In this document: positions 61,474 through 64,000 of the stretch, in pieces | How positions within the stretch are numbered: position 1 is the stretch's first letter | How the letters are laid out: the number at the start of each line of letters is the position of its first letter | Assembly (NCBI GenBank): GCA_963756495.1 | Contig: CAVWNS010000002.1 | Span: 496,001 to 560,000, forward strand | Length of the DNA stretch: 64,000 nt | Direction of reading: 5' to 3' | DNA from: DATFDN01 sp963756495 | GTDB taxonomy: Bacteria; Pseudomonadota; Alphaproteobacteria; Acetobacterales; Acetobacteraceae | Translations under genes and position numbers: made by a program | Notes under the pieces: generated by a model | What the model was told of the DNA's origin: nothing | Database searches by the model: none | The model's input: only the letters and a program-made list of their open reading frames with translations

Positions 61474-62811
61474 ATGAGGCACCCGCATCCTGCCCGCGCG
61501 CTCGGCCGCCGCGCGGCCCTGGCGTTGCCGCTCGGCCTGGCCGGCTGCGGCCTGTTCGACAACTGGTTCGGCGAGCACAAGCCGCCGCTGCCCGGCAAGC
61601 GCGAGCCGGTCCTGCGCGCCGCCGATGTGCTGCGCCCGGATACCACCTTGCCGCCGGTGGCACTCCCGCCCCCGGTCGCCAACGCCGCTTGGCTGCAAGC
61701 CGGTGGCAACCCGACGCACGACATGGGCCACCTGGCCGCGCGCGCCGCGCTGTCGCCGCTCTGGACCGAGAGCATCGGCGCCGGCGGCGGGTATCGCCAG
61801 AAGATCCTGGCCCAGCCGGTGATCGGCAACGGCATCGCCTATGCCATGGACAGCGCCGCCACTGTGTCCGCCCTCGACCTCGGCAGCGGGCGGGCGTTGT
61901 GGCGGACAAGGACCCGCGGCAAGCGCGACCGCAGCACCAATGTCGGCGGCGGGCTCGGCCTTACCGATGGCGTTCTGTATGCGGTGAACGGCCTCGGCGC
62001 CGTCCTGGCGCTTGATCCGGCGCGCGGCACCGTGCGCTGGCGTGTCGGCATCGGGGCTCCCGCCCGCTCGGCGCCGACCATTGCCGCCGGACGGGTCTTC
62101 GTGACCACGCTGGACGATCACCTGCTCGCGCTCGATGCCGCCGATGGCCGCCAGCTCTGGAGCTACCAGGCGCAGAGCGCCACCACGGCGCTCCTCGGCG
62201 CGCCGGCACCGACCTTCGCCGAGGGGCTGGTGGTGGGGGGCTTCGGCTCCGGCGAGCTGACCGCGCTGCGCGCCGACGGCGGGAGCGTGGTCTGGACCGA
62301 CACGCTGGCCGCCGCGGGGCCGGGCACGCTCGCCGATATCGCCTCCATCCGCGGCGCTCCTTGCATCAGCGGCGGACGCGTTTTCGCAGTCGGCATGGGC
62401 GGGTTGACCGTGGCGCTCGACCTGCACGCCGGTCGGCGCCTGTGGGAGCGCAGCGTCGGCGGCGAGGACAGCCCGTGGATCGCTGGGGATTGGCTGTTCG
62501 TGCTGACGCTCGATCAGGTGCTGACGGCGCTGCACGCGGCGGACGGGCGCGTCGGCTGGGTTTCGCCGTTGCCGGCCTACGCGAACCCGAAGAACCAGAG
62601 CGGCCCGATCACCTGGTTCGGCCCGCTGCTGGCCGGCGACCGGCTGGTGGTGGCGGGCACCAGCGGCGAGGCCCTGGCGGTCAGTCCCTACACGGGCCAG
62701 ATCCTGGGGCGCCAGCGTCTGCCCGCCGCGTCCGCCCCCGTGCAGCCGGCCCTGGCCGCCGGCACGCTGCTGCTCGTCGCCGAGGATGGGCGGGTGATGG
62801 CGCTGCGCTAG
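61474..62811 (+). CDS. bamB: outer membrane assembly factor BamB (PQQ-like beta-propeller lipoprotein)
   Basis: 445 residues. Lipoprotein leader ALALPLGLAGCGLFDNW with the lipobox LAGC. Eight-bladed propeller repeats of the PQQ type: GIAYAMDSAATVSALDLGSG, GVLYAVNGLGAVLALDPARG, GRVFVTTLDDHLLALDAADG, RVFAVGMGGLTVALDLHAGR and LFVLTLDQVLTALHAADGRV. Part of the BAM complex inserting beta-barrel proteins. Starts five bases after the yfgM stop and is followed 19 bases later by der. Confidence 0.93.
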   Translation: MRHPHPARALGRRAALALPLGLAGCGLFDNWFGEHKPPLPGKREPVLRAADVLRPDTTLPPVALPPPVANAAWLQAGGNPTHDMGHLAARAALSPLWTESIGAGGGYRQKILAQPVIGNGIAYAMDSAATVSALDLGSGRALWRTRTRGKRDRSTNVGGGLGLTDGVLYAVNGLGAVLALDPARGTVRWRVGIGAPARSAPTIAAGRVFVTTLDDHLLALDAADGRQLWSYQAQSATTALLGAPAPTFAEGLVVGGFGSGELTALRADGGSVVWTDTLAAAGPGTLADIASIRGAPCISGGRVFAVGMGGLTVALDLHAGRRLWERSVGGEDSPWIAGDWLFVLTLDQVLTALHAADGRVGWVSPLPAYANPKNQSGPITWFGPLLAGDRLVVAGTSGEALAVSPYTGQILGRQRLPAASAPVQPALAAGTLLLVAEDGRVMALR

Positions 62812-62830
62812 ATCCCGCCGGAGAAACATC

Positions 62831-64000
62831 ATGCTGCCTGTCGTCGTCATCGCCGGACGGCCGAACGTCGGCAAGAGCACGCTGTTCAACAAGCTGGCCG
62901 GCCGCCGGCAGGCGATCGTGTCCGACATCCCTGGCGTCACCCGCGACCGCAAGGAGGCCGAGGCCATGCTGCGCGGCCGCAACCTGCGGCTGGTCGATAC
63001 GGCCGGGCTGGAAGAGGCGGCGCCCGAGACCCTGCCCGGCCGGATGCACGCCTCCTCGGCCACCGCCGTCGCCCAGGCCGACCTGGTGCTGTTCGTGGTC
63101 GATGCCCGCGCCGGCCTCACGCCGGCCGACCGCCACTTCGCGCAATGGCTGCGCCGGCAGGGCCGCCCCGTCCTGCTGGTCGCCAACAAGGCCGAGGGCC
63201 GGGCCTCGGATTCCGCCTTCTACGACGCCTATGCGCTCGGCCTCGGCGACCCGGTCGCGGTCTCGGCCGAGCACGGCGACGGCGTGGCCGATTTGATGTC
63301 GGAAATCGCCGAGCGCCTGCCCGAGCCCGCGCCGGACGATGACAATGCCGCCGACAAGCCGCTGAAGCTGGCGATCGTGGGCCGCCCGAACGCCGGCAAG
63401 TCCACCCTGCTGAACCGCTTGCTGGGCGAGCAGCGGATGCTGACTGGTCCCGAGCCCGGCCTCACCCGCGACGCCGTTGCCGTCACGCTGACCGACGCCG
63501 AGGGCCGCCGGGTCGAACTGGTGGACACCGCCGGCCTGCGCCGCCGCGCCCGCATCGATGCGCCGCTCGAGAAGATGTCCGTCGGCGCCGCCATCGGCGC
63601 GCTGCGCATGGCCGAAGTGGTGGTCCTGACGGTGGATGCCGTCGAGGGCCTGCACGACCAGGATCTGCACATCGCCCAGCTGATCGAGCGCGAGGGCCGT
63701 GCCATCGTGCTCGCCCTGACCAAGTGGGACGCCGTGCCGGACCGTACCGCCGCCCGCCGCGCCGTCGCCGACCGGCTGGAGGCCAGTCTCGCCCAGCTCA
63801 AGGGCATCCCCGTGGTGACGCTCTCCGCGCTGACCGGCGCCGGCGTGGATCGCCTGTGGCCCGCGATCTGGGGCGCCTACGAGACCTGGAACCGCCGCAT
63901 CGCGACCGGTGAGCTGAACCGTTGGTTCGAGACCGCCCTGGAGCGCCACCCGCCACCCCTGGTGGACCGCCGCCGCCTCAAGCTGCGCTACATCACCCAG
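62831..64000 (+). CDS. der: ribosome-assembly GTPase Der/EngA (5' part)
   Basis: First 390 residues; the gene runs off the window (full length ~440-470). Two G domains: first with P-loop GRPNVGKSTLFN (9-20), DIPGVTRDR, LVDTAGL and NKAEGR; second with GRPNAGKSTLLNRLLGEQRM, PGLTRDA, LVDTAGLRRRARI and TKWDAV. The KH-like C-terminal domain starts near 63,950 (LNRWFETALERHPPPLVDRR). Needed for 50S subunit maturation. The first-domain G4 motif reads NKAE instead of the usual NKxD. Confidence 0.97.
   Translation, partial: MLPVVVIAGRPNVGKSTLFNKLAGRRQAIVSDIPGVTRDRKEAEAMLRGRNLRLVDTAGLEEAAPETLPGRMHASSATAVAQADLVLFVVDARAGLTPADRHFAQWLRRQGRPVLLVANKAEGRASDSAFYDAYALGLGDPVAVSAEHGDGVADLMSEIAERLPEPAPDDDNAADKPLKLAIVGRPNAGKSTLLNRLLGEQRMLTGPEPGLTRDAVAVTLTDAEGRRVELVDTAGLRRRARIDAPLEKMSVGAAIGALRMAEVVVLTVDAVEGLHDQDLHIAQLIEREGRAIVLALTKWDAVPDRTAARRAVADRLEASLAQLKGIPVVTLSALTGAGVDRLWPAIWGAYETWNRRIATGELNRWFETALERHPPPLVDRRRLKLRYITQ

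Overview
The window is 64 kb of high-GC chromosomal DNA. Gene content and style (rpsO-pnp-truB, yfgM-bamB-der, TRAP and branched-chain ABC importers, ATP-grasp acetate-CoA ligase, RlpA, Pcm, many LLM oxidoreductases) fit an alphaproteobacterium, most likely of the Rhodospirillales/Acetobacteraceae. This placement is an inference from gene content, not from a marker-gene tree.

Layout. 1-8.1 kb: end of a peptide-type ABC binding protein, an MFS permease, a VOC protein and a nitronate-monooxygenase-like flavoprotein with a Cys cluster, then the translation/RNA block pnp, rpsO, truB. 8.3-12.3 kb: fasciclin protein, anti-sigma factor (frameshifted), ECF sigma factor and an acetate-CoA ligase-like protein. 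12.3-14.8 kb: a scrap region with a frameshifted glycosyltransferase, a stub of an ABC permease cut by an IS1380-family end, and a decayed phage terminase large subunit. 15.4-20.1 kb: D-aminoacylase plus a complete TRAP importer. 20.1-27.2 kb: LLM oxidoreductase, a branched-chain-type binding protein, and hydantoinase/oxoprolinase genes hyuB-hyuA, flanked by decayed pieces of an iron-type ABC transporter and the tail of an aminotransferase.

27.4-39.5 kb is the most unusual accessory block. It holds a zinc-ribbon/class III cyclase/AAA-ATPase regulator, a fatty-acid alpha-dioxygenase-like haem protein whose distal His position is Arg, an MBL hydrolase and a Crp-type regulator. These are followed by a complete 1,682-bp IS1380-family element with CTAG target duplications, a lactonase-like beta-propeller, and a two-gene TIR + SLOG cassette with TGATG-coupled reading frames. 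That cassette resembles predicted NAD-derived-nucleotide immunity systems and is the best candidate for an uncharacterised system.

39.6-50.3 kb: nitrate respiration. A single minus-strand unit narG-H-J-I, a phosphatase-like protein without catalytic Cys, a parvulin PPIase and narK is packed with ATGA overlaps. A Crp/Fnr regulator and a DUF427 protein lie upstream, and a truncated nnrS abuts narK. 50.8-64 kb: tRNA-Ser(CGA), rlpA, gloB, two methyltransferases, an OxyR-type regulator (frameshifted), an acyl-CoA dehydrogenase-like oxidase, pcm, an LLM/two-hydrolase operon, a small lipoprotein, and yfgM (frameshifted)-bamB-der running off the end.

Several otherwise intact genes (anti-sigma factor, glycosyltransferase, oxyR-like, yfgM) are each broken by one or two single-base indels whose correction restores a full-length frame. 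Either the assembly carries residual indels or these are very recent mutations. The remnants around the IS copies, hyuBA and nnrS are genuine deletions or fusions.
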